From assembly GCF_016834455.1 (NCBI RefSeq), contig NZ_CP069213.1, positions 3,883,501-3,947,500 on the forward strand: 64,000 bases of DNA, written 5' to 3'. The DNA comes from Shewanella litorisediminis (lineage in GTDB: Bacteria; Pseudomonadota; Gammaproteobacteria; Enterobacterales; Shewanellaceae). The notes under the pieces were generated by a model, which saw only the letters and a list, made by a program, of their open reading frames with translations, made no database searches and had not been told where the DNA came from. Positions 47,060-55,639 of this stretch are shown here, piece after piece (the first letter of the stretch is position 1; each line of letters starts with the position of its first letter). A program made the translations under genes and the position numbers.

Positions 47060-48439
47060 GTGGATAGCATCGCGATGACATCTCTGCTCTACAACGCCCT
47101 GACCCGAGGCCCGGCGGCCCAGCAGCTGATAAGCTTCAATCACCACGATATTCTCACCGGGGCACTGTTTACCACCCAGGTGCATCATCTGTGGCAGACC
47201 CTCAGCCAGAAGAGAGAACAGCGCTGGCTGCTCTCCTGCGAGAGTTCCGACTTATTCGCCATTGGTCTTTGCGCCGGGTTGCTGGCGGGCAAGGAGCTGG
47301 TGCTGCCACCCAACACCCAAAGCGGCACCTTAAGTCAGCTCACCCAGAATTTCGATGCCGTACTCTCGGATGTGCCCCTGTGTGAAGGCCACGCCTGGGT
47401 TGCCCTGAAAAAAGAAACCGCCCAAACGCCGGCCCCCTGGCCCGATGCCAAGCCCAGCGGCAGCCTGATCCTTTACACTTCGGGCTCCAGCGGCGAGCCC
47501 AAGGCGGTGAAAAAGACCCTCGAACAGCTCGACATCGAGGTCAGCACCCTCGAAGCCACCTTTGCCGCCGCCCTGCCCCATTGCAGTGTTATCGCTACCG
47601 TATCCCACCAGCATATCTATGGTCTGCTGTTTAAAATTCTCTGGCCACTGGCGGCCGGACGCCCGTTTTTAAGCGATTTGGTGGAATACCCCGAGACCCT
47701 GAGTTACTACACGGCGCTGCTGCCCAACCTGTGCCTTATCAGCAGTCCGGCGCAGCTCAGTCGCCTGCCGGATGCGCTGGAAAACGAGCGCCAGCTGCAC
47801 TCCCCCAGTCTGGTATTTTCCTCTGGCGGCCCCTTGAGTGAAGATGCCGCCCATGGCATCCAGAAGGTCTATGGCAGCCTACCCATCGAGGTCTATGGCA
47901 GCACTGAGACCGGCGGCATTGGCTGGCGCAGACAAGCCTCCTCTACAGAGGCCTGGCAGGCCTTCCCCGGCATCGAAATTGCCAGCGCCGAGGATGGCGC
48001 CCTGCTGCTGCGCTCGCCTTATCTCGACAATCCCGCCGAAGTACTGCGCCTGGAAGATAAAATCGCCATCGATGACAATGGCCGTTTTGTGCTGCAAGGC
48101 CGGTTGGACAGGATTGTAAAAATTGAAGAAAAGCGCCTGTCGCTGGTGCAGATGGAAACCCTGCTGGAGAGTCATCCGCTGGTCAGTCGCGCCGCCCTGG
48201 TCCTGCTCACAGAGCCCCGCACCCAGCTTGGCGCCGTGGTAGAGCTGTCAGACAAGGGCAAGGCTCTGCTCGCCGAGGAGGGCAAACTCGCCCTCAACAA
48301 CCAATTGAAGGCGCATCTGTTAACCGAATTTGAACGGGTCACCCTGCCAAGGCGCTGGCGTTACCCGGATGAGCTGCCGCTGAATCAGCAGGGCAAGCGC
48401 GTTCACCAAACTTTGATTGAGCTGTTCACCCATGATTAA
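47060..48439 (+). CDS. apeH: AMP-dependent aryl-acid:ACP ligase of the APE cluster
   Basis: This 459-residue ANL-superfamily adenylating enzyme has LILYTSGSSGEPKAVKK (P-loop), YGSTETGGIGWR (A5) and the C-terminal hinge RLDRIVKIEEKRLSL. It would activate an aryl acid such as 4-coumarate or cinnamate and load it on an ACP as the polyene starter. GTG start three bases after the membrane-protein stop; an in-frame ATG at 47075 is possible. The 3' end overlaps the dehydratase gene by eight bases. Confidence 0.87.
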   Translation: MDSIAMTSLLYNALTRGPAAQQLISFNHHDILTGALFTTQVHHLWQTLSQKREQRWLLSCESSDLFAIGLCAGLLAGKELVLPPNTQSGTLSQLTQNFDAVLSDVPLCEGHAWVALKKETAQTPAPWPDAKPSGSLILYTSGSSGEPKAVKKTLEQLDIEVSTLEATFAAALPHCSVIATVSHQHIYGLLFKILWPLAAGRPFLSDLVEYPETLSYYTALLPNLCLISSPAQLSRLPDALENERQLHSPSLVFSSGGPLSEDAAHGIQKVYGSLPIEVYGSTETGGIGWRRQASSTEAWQAFPGIEIASAEDGALLLRSPYLDNPAEVLRLEDKIAIDDNGRFVLQGRLDRIVKIEEKRLSLVQMETLLESHPLVSRAALVLLTEPRTQLGAVVELSDKGKALLAEEGKLALNNQLKAHLLTEFERVTLPRRWRYPDELPLNQQGKRVHQTLIELFTHD

Positions 48440-48794
48440 GTCATTGCTGCCACAAGTTTTGGCGCGCGAAGAGACAGATACGGAACTGAAACTCAGGCTC
48501 GCCATCGATGCCGACCTGCCATTTTTCGAGGGCCACTTCCCGGGGCAAAGCGTACTGCCGGGGGTGACCCAACTCGATTGGGCGGTACGTTTTGGCTGCG
48601 AGCATTTTGGCTATGATGCCAGCGTGGCAAGCCTGGAAGTGCTTAAGTTTCAGCAACTGATGCTGCCCGGCACCGAGGTGGATTTGCTGATAAGCAACAA
48701 CGCTGCCAAGGGCAAGCTGACCTTCGCCTACAGTGAAGGCGAGCGCCGCTTCGGCTCGGGCCGGATAGTGATTGCCGCGCACGGGGATAGCTGA
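48432..48794 (+). CDS. apeI: Hot-dog 3-hydroxyacyl-ACP dehydratase, small subunit type
   Basis: This 120-residue FabA/FabZ-like hot-dog protein contains FFEGHFPGQSVLPGVTQLDW with the catalytic His and the turn typical of FabZ. In APE synthases, ApeI acts with ApeP as dehydratase to form the trans double bonds. The start at 48432 overlaps the ligase gene; the stop overlaps the next start (TGATG). Confidence 0.87.
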   Translation: MIKSLLPQVLAREETDTELKLRLAIDADLPFFEGHFPGQSVLPGVTQLDWAVRFGCEHFGYDASVASLEVLKFQQLMLPGTEVDLLISNNAAKGKLTFAYSEGERRFGSGRIVIAAHGDS

Positions 48795-50452
48795 TGCGTG
48801 TTGCCATAGTCATCCCCAATTACAACCACACCCATGCCATCGAACGCACCCTGGAAACGCTGGAGCCTTTGGGGCTGCCGGTGTATCTGGTCAACGACGG
48901 CAGCAACGAGGCCACCTGCCACCTGCTGATGGCCCTCGATGCCAAATACCCCTGGGTGAACCTGCTGCACCACCCCTTCAACCGGGGCAAAGGGGCTGCC
49001 GTAATGACGGGCCTGCGAGCAGCCTTCAAAGCGGGCTTTACCCACGCCCTGCAGGTGGATGCCGACGGGCAACACAGTCTGGAGGATATTCCGAGGCTTC
49101 TCACCGCCGCCGCCAAGCATCCCAAGGCGGTGATCTCCGGTAAGCCCCTGTATGATGACTCAGTACCCAAGGGACGGCTCTATGGCCGCTACATCACCCA
49201 TTTCTGGGTGTGGGTCGAGACCTTAAGCTTCGCTATTCAGGACAGCATGTGCGGCTTTCGTGTCTATCCGCTGGCCGCCACCGAGGCGCTGTTTTTAAGC
49301 GAGCAGCTTGGCGAGCGCATGGACTTTGATATCGAGGTGCTGGTGAAACTCTACTGGCGCGGCGTCGATGTGGTACACGTGCCCACGGCGGTAATTTATC
49401 CCGAGGACGGCGTCAGTCATTTTCAGGGGGTTGCCGACAATGTGCGCATCAGCGCCCTGCACACCAGACTCTTTTTCGGCATGCTCAAACGCCTGCCAAG
49501 TCTGCTTGGCCGGGGCAGAAAGCAAACCCACTGGTCATCCATCAGTGAGCGCGGCAGCTATTGGGGCATTAAGCTGCTCGCCGAGAGCTACCGATTCGGC
49601 GGCCACTGGCTGTGCCGCGCCATCATGTACCCGGTCATTGCCTATTTCTTTTTGACCGGCGGCGCTGCCCGCAAGGCGTCGATGGCATTTCTTGAGCGGG
49701 TACAGGCACTGGAGCCAAATCATCCCCAGCTTCAGCCACGGGTCAGCTGGCGCCACAGCCTCAGGCACTTCCTCACCTTTGGTAATGCAGCGCTGGATAG
49801 AATCGATGCCTGGTGCGACCGGATTAAACTGAGCGAAGTCGATTTCCCCGAACGGGCGCTGCTCTCGGACATGCTGGAGCGTGGTCAGGGCGGTGTGCTT
49901 TTGGTATCGCACCTTGGCAATCTCGAGCTTTGCCGGGCCATCTCCATTCACCAGCGCAAGGTGAAGGTAAACGTGATGGTGATGACCGCCAACGCCGAAA
50001 ACTTCAACCGGGTGCTGAAGCAGCTAAACCCGGACAGCGATTTAAATCTCATTCATATCAATGAGCTGGATCCTTCCACCTCCATCATGCTGGCAGACAA
50101 AGTTGCCGCCGGTGAACTGGTGGTGATTGCCGGGGATAGAACCGCCAGCGGCAATGCCGGAAGAGTGGTGGAAGTGCCTTTCCTCGGTGAAACCGCCCCC
50201 TTCCCACAGGGGCCCTTTATTCTGGCGAGCCTGCTGGATTGCCCGGTATTTCTGATGTTTTGTCTGCGTGAGCAGGGCCGCTATCGGGTGCATGTGGAGC
50301 CCTTTGCCGACACGCTCAAGGGCCCCAGAGCAGGCAGAACTGAACGCATTCAACACGCGGTGGTGCGCTACGCCGAAAGGCTTGAGCACTATGCCCGCAA
50401 AGAGCCGCTGCAGTGGTTCAACTTTTTCGATTTTTGGCGCCGCGGCCAATGA
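48794..50452 (+). CDS. Fusion of GT2 glycosyltransferase and LpxL/HtrB-type acyltransferase
   Basis: This 552-residue two-domain protein starts with a GT2 domain (IPNYNHTHAIERTLETLEPL; VDADGQHSLEDIP as the DxD-like motif; FNRGKGAAVMTGLRAAF). From about residue 240 it carries a lysophospholipid/lipid-A acyltransferase domain with HLGNLEL (HxxxxE type), IAGDRTASG and a C-terminal block ending near WFNFFDFW. It could glycosylate and acylate a lipid carrier so that the polyene ends up in the outer membrane. The fusion is seen in many APE clusters. Substrates are unknown. Confidence 0.85.
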   Translation: MRVAIVIPNYNHTHAIERTLETLEPLGLPVYLVNDGSNEATCHLLMALDAKYPWVNLLHHPFNRGKGAAVMTGLRAAFKAGFTHALQVDADGQHSLEDIPRLLTAAAKHPKAVISGKPLYDDSVPKGRLYGRYITHFWVWVETLSFAIQDSMCGFRVYPLAATEALFLSEQLGERMDFDIEVLVKLYWRGVDVVHVPTAVIYPEDGVSHFQGVADNVRISALHTRLFFGMLKRLPSLLGRGRKQTHWSSISERGSYWGIKLLAESYRFGGHWLCRAIMYPVIAYFFLTGGAARKASMAFLERVQALEPNHPQLQPRVSWRHSLRHFLTFGNAALDRIDAWCDRIKLSEVDFPERALLSDMLERGQGGVLLVSHLGNLELCRAISIHQRKVKVNVMVMTANAENFNRVLKQLNPDSDLNLIHINELDPSTSIMLADKVAAGELVVIAGDRTASGNAGRVVEVPFLGETAPFPQGPFILASLLDCPVFLMFCLREQGRYRVHVEPFADTLKGPRAGRTERIQHAVVRYAERLEHYARKEPLQWFNFFDFWRRGQ

Positions 50453-50488
50453 GGCAGAGGCCCGGGCAAACGCCACAGGAACGGTAAC

Positions 50489-52045
50489 ATGACTAACCAA
50501 TCAACTAAAATGAAAGAGACTGTTAAGTTTGGCTACGGCGCCCTGACCATAGAGCAGGTCGTTGCCATCGCCAAAGGCGCCAGGGTGGCGCTCAGACGCG
50601 ACCAGGAATACGTGGATTACATCCAGCGCGGCGCCCGCTTTATCGACAGTCTTCTGGCCGAGGAAGGCGTGGTCTACGGCGTAACCACAGGTTATGGCGA
50701 CTCCTGCACAGTCACGGTGGGGCTGGATCTGGTGCACGAACTGCCGCTGCACCTGTCACGCTTCCACGGCTGCGGTATGGGCCGCGAGCTGACCCCAATG
50801 CAGTCCCGCGCCGTGATGGCCTGTCGTCTGAATTCACTTGCCATCGGCAAGTCCGGCGTCAGCTTTGAGCTTTTGGAGCGCATCGAGACCCTGATAAACG
50901 AAGATATCTGCCCGGTTATTCCCGAAGAAGGCTCGGTGGGCGCCAGCGGCGATTTGACCCCGCTGTCTTACCTTGCCGGTGTGCTGATTGGTGAGCGTGA
51001 CGTGTTTTACCGCGGCGAGCGTGTGCCCAGCAGCGAGGTGTTCCAGACGCTGAATATCACCCCACTGAAGCTGCGCCCGAAAGAGGGCCTGGCACTGATG
51101 AACGGTACTGCGGTGATGACGGCGCTGGCTTGTCTTGCATATGACAGAGCCGACTACCTGACCCGTCTGTCGTCACGCATCACTGCCATGGCATCCTTGA
51201 CCCTCAGGGGCAACTCCAACCATTTCGACGATATCCTGTTTGCCGCCAAGCCCCATCCGGGCCAGAATCGGGTAGCCACCTGGATCCGTGACGACCTCAA
51301 CCACCACGAGCATCCACGCAACTCCGACCGCCTGCAGGACAGATATTCCATCCGCTGCGCGCCCCACATCATAGGCGTGCTGGCCGATGCCCAGCCGATG
51401 CTGCGCCAGTTTATTGAGAACGAACTCAACAGTGCCAACGACAACCCGATTGTTGACGGCGAGGGCGAGCATATTCTCCATGGCGGCCACTTCTACGGCG
51501 GCCATATCGCCTTTGCCATGGACAGCCTCAAGAATCTGGTGGCCAACATCAGCGATCTGATTGATCGCCAGATGGCGCTGGTGATGGATCCCAAATTTAA
51601 CAATGGGTTGCCAGCGAATCTCTCCGGCGCAGAAGGCGCCCGCCGCCCCATCAACCACGGCTTCAAGGCGGTGCAGATTGGCGTATCGGCCTGGACCGCC
51701 GAGGCGCTCAAGCTCACCATGCCCGCCAGCGTGTTCTCCCGCTCCACCGAGTGCCACAACCAGGACAAGGTGAGCATGGGTACCATTGCCGCCCGCGACT
51801 GTTTGCGGGTGCTGGAGCTGACCGAGCAGGTGGCCGCTGCCGCGCTGCTCGCCATGGCCCAAGGCATGCGCCTGCGCATCCGTCAGGGCGAGCTGTGTGA
51901 GTCGTCACTTACCGCTTCTGTGGCCAAGACTCTGGCCCAGGTGAGCGAGGCTTGCCCGCTGGTGACCGAAGACAGGCCACTCGAAGCCACCCTGCGCCAG
52001 ACGCTGGCACGCATTCAGGCCGGTGAGTGGGAGGTGTGTCGATGA
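50489..52045 (+). CDS. Aromatic amino acid ammonia-lyase (HAL/PAL/TAL family, MIO)
   Basis: This 518-residue enzyme of the histidine/phenylalanine/tyrosine ammonia-lyase family has the MIO-forming triad A152-S153-G154 (EEGSVGASGDLTPLSY), the catalytic Tyr63 (VVYGVTTGYG) and NSANDNPIVDGEG. It would release trans-cinnamate or 4-coumarate from Phe/Tyr as the polyene starter acid. The residues at the selectivity site read Phe92-His93 (SRFHGCGMG), combining PAL-type Phe with HAL-type His, so the substrate is not obvious. A second ATG at 50510 is possible. Its stop overlaps the thioesterase start. Confidence 0.9.
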   Translation: MTNQSTKMKETVKFGYGALTIEQVVAIAKGARVALRRDQEYVDYIQRGARFIDSLLAEEGVVYGVTTGYGDSCTVTVGLDLVHELPLHLSRFHGCGMGRELTPMQSRAVMACRLNSLAIGKSGVSFELLERIETLINEDICPVIPEEGSVGASGDLTPLSYLAGVLIGERDVFYRGERVPSSEVFQTLNITPLKLRPKEGLALMNGTAVMTALACLAYDRADYLTRLSSRITAMASLTLRGNSNHFDDILFAAKPHPGQNRVATWIRDDLNHHEHPRNSDRLQDRYSIRCAPHIIGVLADAQPMLRQFIENELNSANDNPIVDGEGEHILHGGHFYGGHIAFAMDSLKNLVANISDLIDRQMALVMDPKFNNGLPANLSGAEGARRPINHGFKAVQIGVSAWTAEALKLTMPASVFSRSTECHNQDKVSMGTIAARDCLRVLELTEQVAAAALLAMAQGMRLRIRQGELCESSLTASVAKTLAQVSEACPLVTEDRPLEATLRQTLARIQAGEWEVCR

Positions 52046-52473
52046 AATCTCTGCTCAGCGCCGAGACGGAAATCATCATCCCCTTCCACGATGTGGACCC
52101 GATGCAGATCACCTGGCACGGTAACTATTTGCGTTACTTCGAGATTGTCCGCTGTGAGCTCCTGGACAAACTCGACTACAACTACCGCCAGATGCAGGCA
52201 TCAGGCTTTGCCTGGCCGATAGTGGATGTGCAGATAAAATATGTCCGCAGCAGCACCTTTGGTCAGAAAATTCGCGTCAGCGCCGATCTGGTCGAGTGGG
52301 AAAATCGCCTGAAAATCAATTATCAGGTGCGTGATGCCGAAAGTGGCGAGCGGCTCACCAAGGGCTACACCATTCAGGCCGCCGTGGACATGAGCAATAA
52401 CGAACTCTGCTTTGTCACGCCCGAGGTGTTTCAGGCCAAAATTCGCCCACTGCTGGGCGAGGCAGACGCCTGA
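52042..52473 (+). CDS. apeK: 4HBT-type thioesterase of the APE cluster
   Basis: This 143-residue hot-dog acyl-thioesterase has FHDVDPMQITWHGNYLRYFE, the 4HBT signature with active-site Asp. It probably releases the polyene or clears stalled ACP thioesters, as proposed for ApeK. The ATG overlaps the ammonia-lyase stop by four bases (ATGA). Confidence 0.87.
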   Translation: MKSLLSAETEIIIPFHDVDPMQITWHGNYLRYFEIVRCELLDKLDYNYRQMQASGFAWPIVDVQIKYVRSSTFGQKIRVSADLVEWENRLKINYQVRDAESGERLTKGYTIQAAVDMSNNELCFVTPEVFQAKIRPLLGEADA

Positions 52474-52526
52474 ATTTGGCTAAAGAAGGCCAATGTGTTT
52501 AACCCTGAGCGCATAAAGAGGTAACT

Positions 52527-53234
52527 ATGGGGCTGATTGTTAAGTTTTGCTTTGCAGTACTGCTGTCCATGCTGGTCTGGCTGCCAGCGCAGGCTGAAGA
52601 CACTGCCCAAAACGCCGACGTCAATCTCTCGGCGCTCAGTACTGCCCTTAAGCCACAGGGGGCGGTGCGCGGTGAGTTTGAACAGACCCGCACCCTCAAG
52701 GCGTTAAAGCGGCCGCTGGTCAGCCGGGGCAGCTTTGTGTTCTCACCCGAGCAGGGCCTGATGTGGGCGCAAAGCCAGCCCTTTGAAAACCTACTGATTT
52801 TAAGCGAAACCCGCATGCTGAGCCGCGACAGCGAAGGCCTGTGGCAAGAGACCAAGGTCGATGCCAAAGCGGGCCCGGCCACCTTAATGCCTATGCTGGT
52901 CAAGGCAATGATGGGCGGCGACGTGGCTACGCTGGAGCAGCATTTTTCGCTGGCCTTAAGCGTGAAGGACAATCACTGGCAGTTAAGCCTCAGCCCAAAA
53001 GACAGTGACATCAAGGCGCTGTTTGCCGCCATTGAGCTCGAGGGCAGCCTGCTGGGCGAAGCCTCGCAAGCCTCAGGCGCCCACGCCAGCGCCGACAAGG
53101 CCAGCACCGACAGACTGAAACTAATCAGCCCCAATGGCGATGTCAGCGATATCCGCTTCAGTAGCCAGCAAAGCGGGCCGCTGTCGGAGCAAGAGCGGCA
53201 GGCCTTCAACCCGCAAATTGAGTCGGGGCACTGA
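52527..53234 (+). CDS. apeL: LolA-like periplasmic carrier of the APE cluster
   Basis: This 235-residue periplasmic protein has a signal peptide of about 22 residues (MGLIVKFCFAVLLSMLVWLP, AQA). The remainder resembles LolA-like outer-membrane lipoprotein carrier domains: VRGEFEQTRTLKALKRPLVS, GSFVFSPEQGLMWAQSQPF, then WQLSLSPKD. APE clusters use this fold to ferry the lipidated pigment across the periplasm. AGAGG lies upstream; the MMPL gene follows after five bases. Confidence 0.82.
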   Translation: MGLIVKFCFAVLLSMLVWLPAQAEDTAQNADVNLSALSTALKPQGAVRGEFEQTRTLKALKRPLVSRGSFVFSPEQGLMWAQSQPFENLLILSETRMLSRDSEGLWQETKVDAKAGPATLMPMLVKAMMGGDVATLEQHFSLALSVKDNHWQLSLSPKDSDIKALFAAIELEGSLLGEASQASGAHASADKASTDRLKLISPNGDVSDIRFSSQQSGPLSEQERQAFNPQIESGH

Positions 53235-53239
53235 GTTAG

Positions 53240-55639
53240 ATGGCGCTTGGGGGAAGCAAAATCACAGATAAGCCACAGACTGACTGCCGCGCAGGGCTCA
53301 GGCTCGTCCTTTGGCTATTGCTGCTCGCCGCAGCCGTCATTTTCGGCGTCAAAACCCTCAAAGAGAGGGATGTGGTCGAAACCGACATCCTCGCCATGCT
53401 GCCCCATTTGCAGCAGGATGCTCTCACCAGCCGCGCGCTGGACAGTCTCGAGACCCGGCTCGCCAACGAAAGCTATCTGGTGCTGACAGGCGAAGACAAA
53501 GCCGCGACTATCAAAGCCGCCAGGGGCATGATGGCCGAGCTTGCCAACTCTCCCGCCTTCTCGGCAGTACGCAGCGGCAGCGAACTCGACCCCAAGGACA
53601 TTTACCGGCTCTACTTTCCGGCTCGTTTTCATCTGCTGACCGAATCACAGCGCACGCTGCTGGAAAAGGGCAAGGTCGATGTGCTCATCAAGCAGGCCGA
53701 AATCGCCCTCTACAGCGCCTTTGGTTTTGCCAGCAGCGAGCTTATCAGCGAAGACCCTTTGTTGCTGTTTCCGGCGCTGATGCAAGGCTTCGGCAAGGGC
53801 CACCGCCTCGGAGAGGAAGAGGGCATATTGCTTGGTAACTCAGGCGGCCAAACCGCCGCCATCATCATGGCCAAGGGCAAAGACAGCGTGTTCAGCCCTG
53901 CCGCCCAGGAAGCGCAGCTCAATGCCATCAATAGCGCTTTTGATAAGGTAAACCAGGGTAACCAACTGAGCCTGCTCAAAGCCGGTGCCCTGTTTCATGC
54001 CCTTGAGGCCACCCAGAGCGCAAAGGCCGAAGTGTCCTTGATTGGCTCATTGTCGCTCGCAGGCGTGGTGCTGCTGGTGCTTTTGAGTTTCCGCTCACTG
54101 ATGCCGCTGCTGATGGCAAGCCTTACCCTCGCCAGTGCCATGGTGAGCGCCAGCCTGTTCACCATCCTCATTTTCGGCAAGTTACACCTGCTCACCCTGG
54201 TGTTTGGCACCTCGCTGATTGGCATTGCCATCGACTACAGTTTCCATTTTTATGCCGAGCGTATGGACCGCAATGAAAGTGCGGGCAAGACCCTCAGTCG
54301 AATCCTGCCGGCACTCACCCTTGCGCTGGCCACCAGCGTGCTTGCCTATCTGGCGCTGGGTTTTACCCCCTTCCCGGGCATGCAGCAGGTGGCGGCCTTT
54401 TGCGGCGGCGGCCTTATCGGTGCCTACCTTACGCTGTATCTTGCCTATCCGGCGCTGGCTGGCAGCCGTATTCAGGGCTCAAGCGCGGTCATCAATCTGG
54501 CGTCCAGCTTTCTTGCCCCATTCGAGGCCATTGGCCCCAAGGCTGTGGTATTGGGCAACCTGATAATCTTTGTGGTTGGCGCTGCCGGGCTTGGCAAACT
54601 TTCCAGCCACGACGATATCCGCAGCCTGCAGCAGGGTTCGGATGCCCTGATGGCAGAAGAGGCCAGGGTGAGAAACTTGCTCTCGGGCGGGGTGGATAAT
54701 CAGTTTTTGCTGGTGCGGGCCGACTCGATGGAGGCGCTGCTCATGAGGCTCGAAGCCCTTGCGCCTGTGCTCACTCAGGCTGAAAAAGACCAACTGCTGC
54801 AAAGCCATGTGAACCTTGCCGATTACCTGCCATCCGGGGCGCGGCAGCTGGAGGACTATCGCCTGCAACGGCAAATCTATGGCCCAAAGCTTGGCTACAT
54901 AGTCGCCCGGCTAGGGCTGGACGCTGAGCTCGAGGCAGATCTCAGCGCCAAATATCAGGCCGGAGTACAATCCCCATTAGCAGCGGAAGCCTTTTTTACC
55001 ACAGCGCTGGGAGCCAGCCTCAAACCGCTGCTGCTTGAGCCCAAGGCCAAGGATGCCAAAGCTCCAGAGTCAGGGGCCCAGGAATGGGGCGCCATTGTAC
55101 TGCTCGGCGGCATTCAGGATTTACCAGCAGTTAACGAGGCTGTATCGGCACTGCCGGGGGTGACTCTGGTGGACAAGGTGGGCGATATCTCCGCACTGAT
55201 GGGAAATTATCGCCAAACCACCCTGTGGCTGCTGGCGCTGGCGCTTTTTATCGCCTTTGGGGTGTTTGCCCTGCGCCACTCCCGGAAACTCGCCGCCGCT
55301 ATGGTGGCGGTACCGGCGCTGGCGGCGCTGCTCAGCCTGTCGCTGCTGGGGCTTTTGGGCTCACCACTGACCCTGTTTCATGCGCTGGCGCTGCTGCTGG
55401 TATTCGGCATCGGCGTGGATTACAGCCTGTTTTTTGCAAGAGATGAGAGCCGGGAGGATGGCCACAGAGTCATGCTGGCAGTGCTGCTGTCAGCCACGTC
55501 CACCACCCTCGCCTTTGGTCTGCTGGCGCTCAGCAACACTCCGGCAATACACTATTTTGGCCTGACACTGGCCCTCGGGATTGGCTTTACCCTGCTGCTC
55601 TCCCCCCTTATTCACACTTTCAAAAGGAAACTGAACTAG
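53240..55639 (+). CDS. MMPL/RND-family exporter of the APE cluster
   Basis: This 799-residue inner-membrane transporter has an N-terminal helix, a periplasmic domain (~40-245), five to six helices (about 250-430), a second periplasmic domain and a final helix bundle. IGIAIDYSFHFYAERM and FGIGVDYSLFFARDES are the paired proton-relay-like D-Y motifs of MMPL exporters. It probably lifts the polyene lipid out of the inner membrane to the LolA-like carrier. Confidence 0.87.
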   Translation: MALGGSKITDKPQTDCRAGLRLVLWLLLLAAAVIFGVKTLKERDVVETDILAMLPHLQQDALTSRALDSLETRLANESYLVLTGEDKAATIKAARGMMAELANSPAFSAVRSGSELDPKDIYRLYFPARFHLLTESQRTLLEKGKVDVLIKQAEIALYSAFGFASSELISEDPLLLFPALMQGFGKGHRLGEEEGILLGNSGGQTAAIIMAKGKDSVFSPAAQEAQLNAINSAFDKVNQGNQLSLLKAGALFHALEATQSAKAEVSLIGSLSLAGVVLLVLLSFRSLMPLLMASLTLASAMVSASLFTILIFGKLHLLTLVFGTSLIGIAIDYSFHFYAERMDRNESAGKTLSRILPALTLALATSVLAYLALGFTPFPGMQQVAAFCGGGLIGAYLTLYLAYPALAGSRIQGSSAVINLASSFLAPFEAIGPKAVVLGNLIIFVVGAAGLGKLSSHDDIRSLQQGSDALMAEEARVRNLLSGGVDNQFLLVRADSMEALLMRLEALAPVLTQAEKDQLLQSHVNLADYLPSGARQLEDYRLQRQIYGPKLGYIVARLGLDAELEADLSAKYQAGVQSPLAAEAFFTTALGASLKPLLLEPKAKDAKAPESGAQEWGAIVLLGGIQDLPAVNEAVSALPGVTLVDKVGDISALMGNYRQTTLWLLALALFIAFGVFALRHSRKLAAAMVAVPALAALLSLSLLGLLGSPLTLFHALALLLVFGIGVDYSLFFARDESREDGHRVMLAVLLSATSTTLAFGLLALSNTPAIHYFGLTLALGIGFTLLLSPLIHTFKRKLN

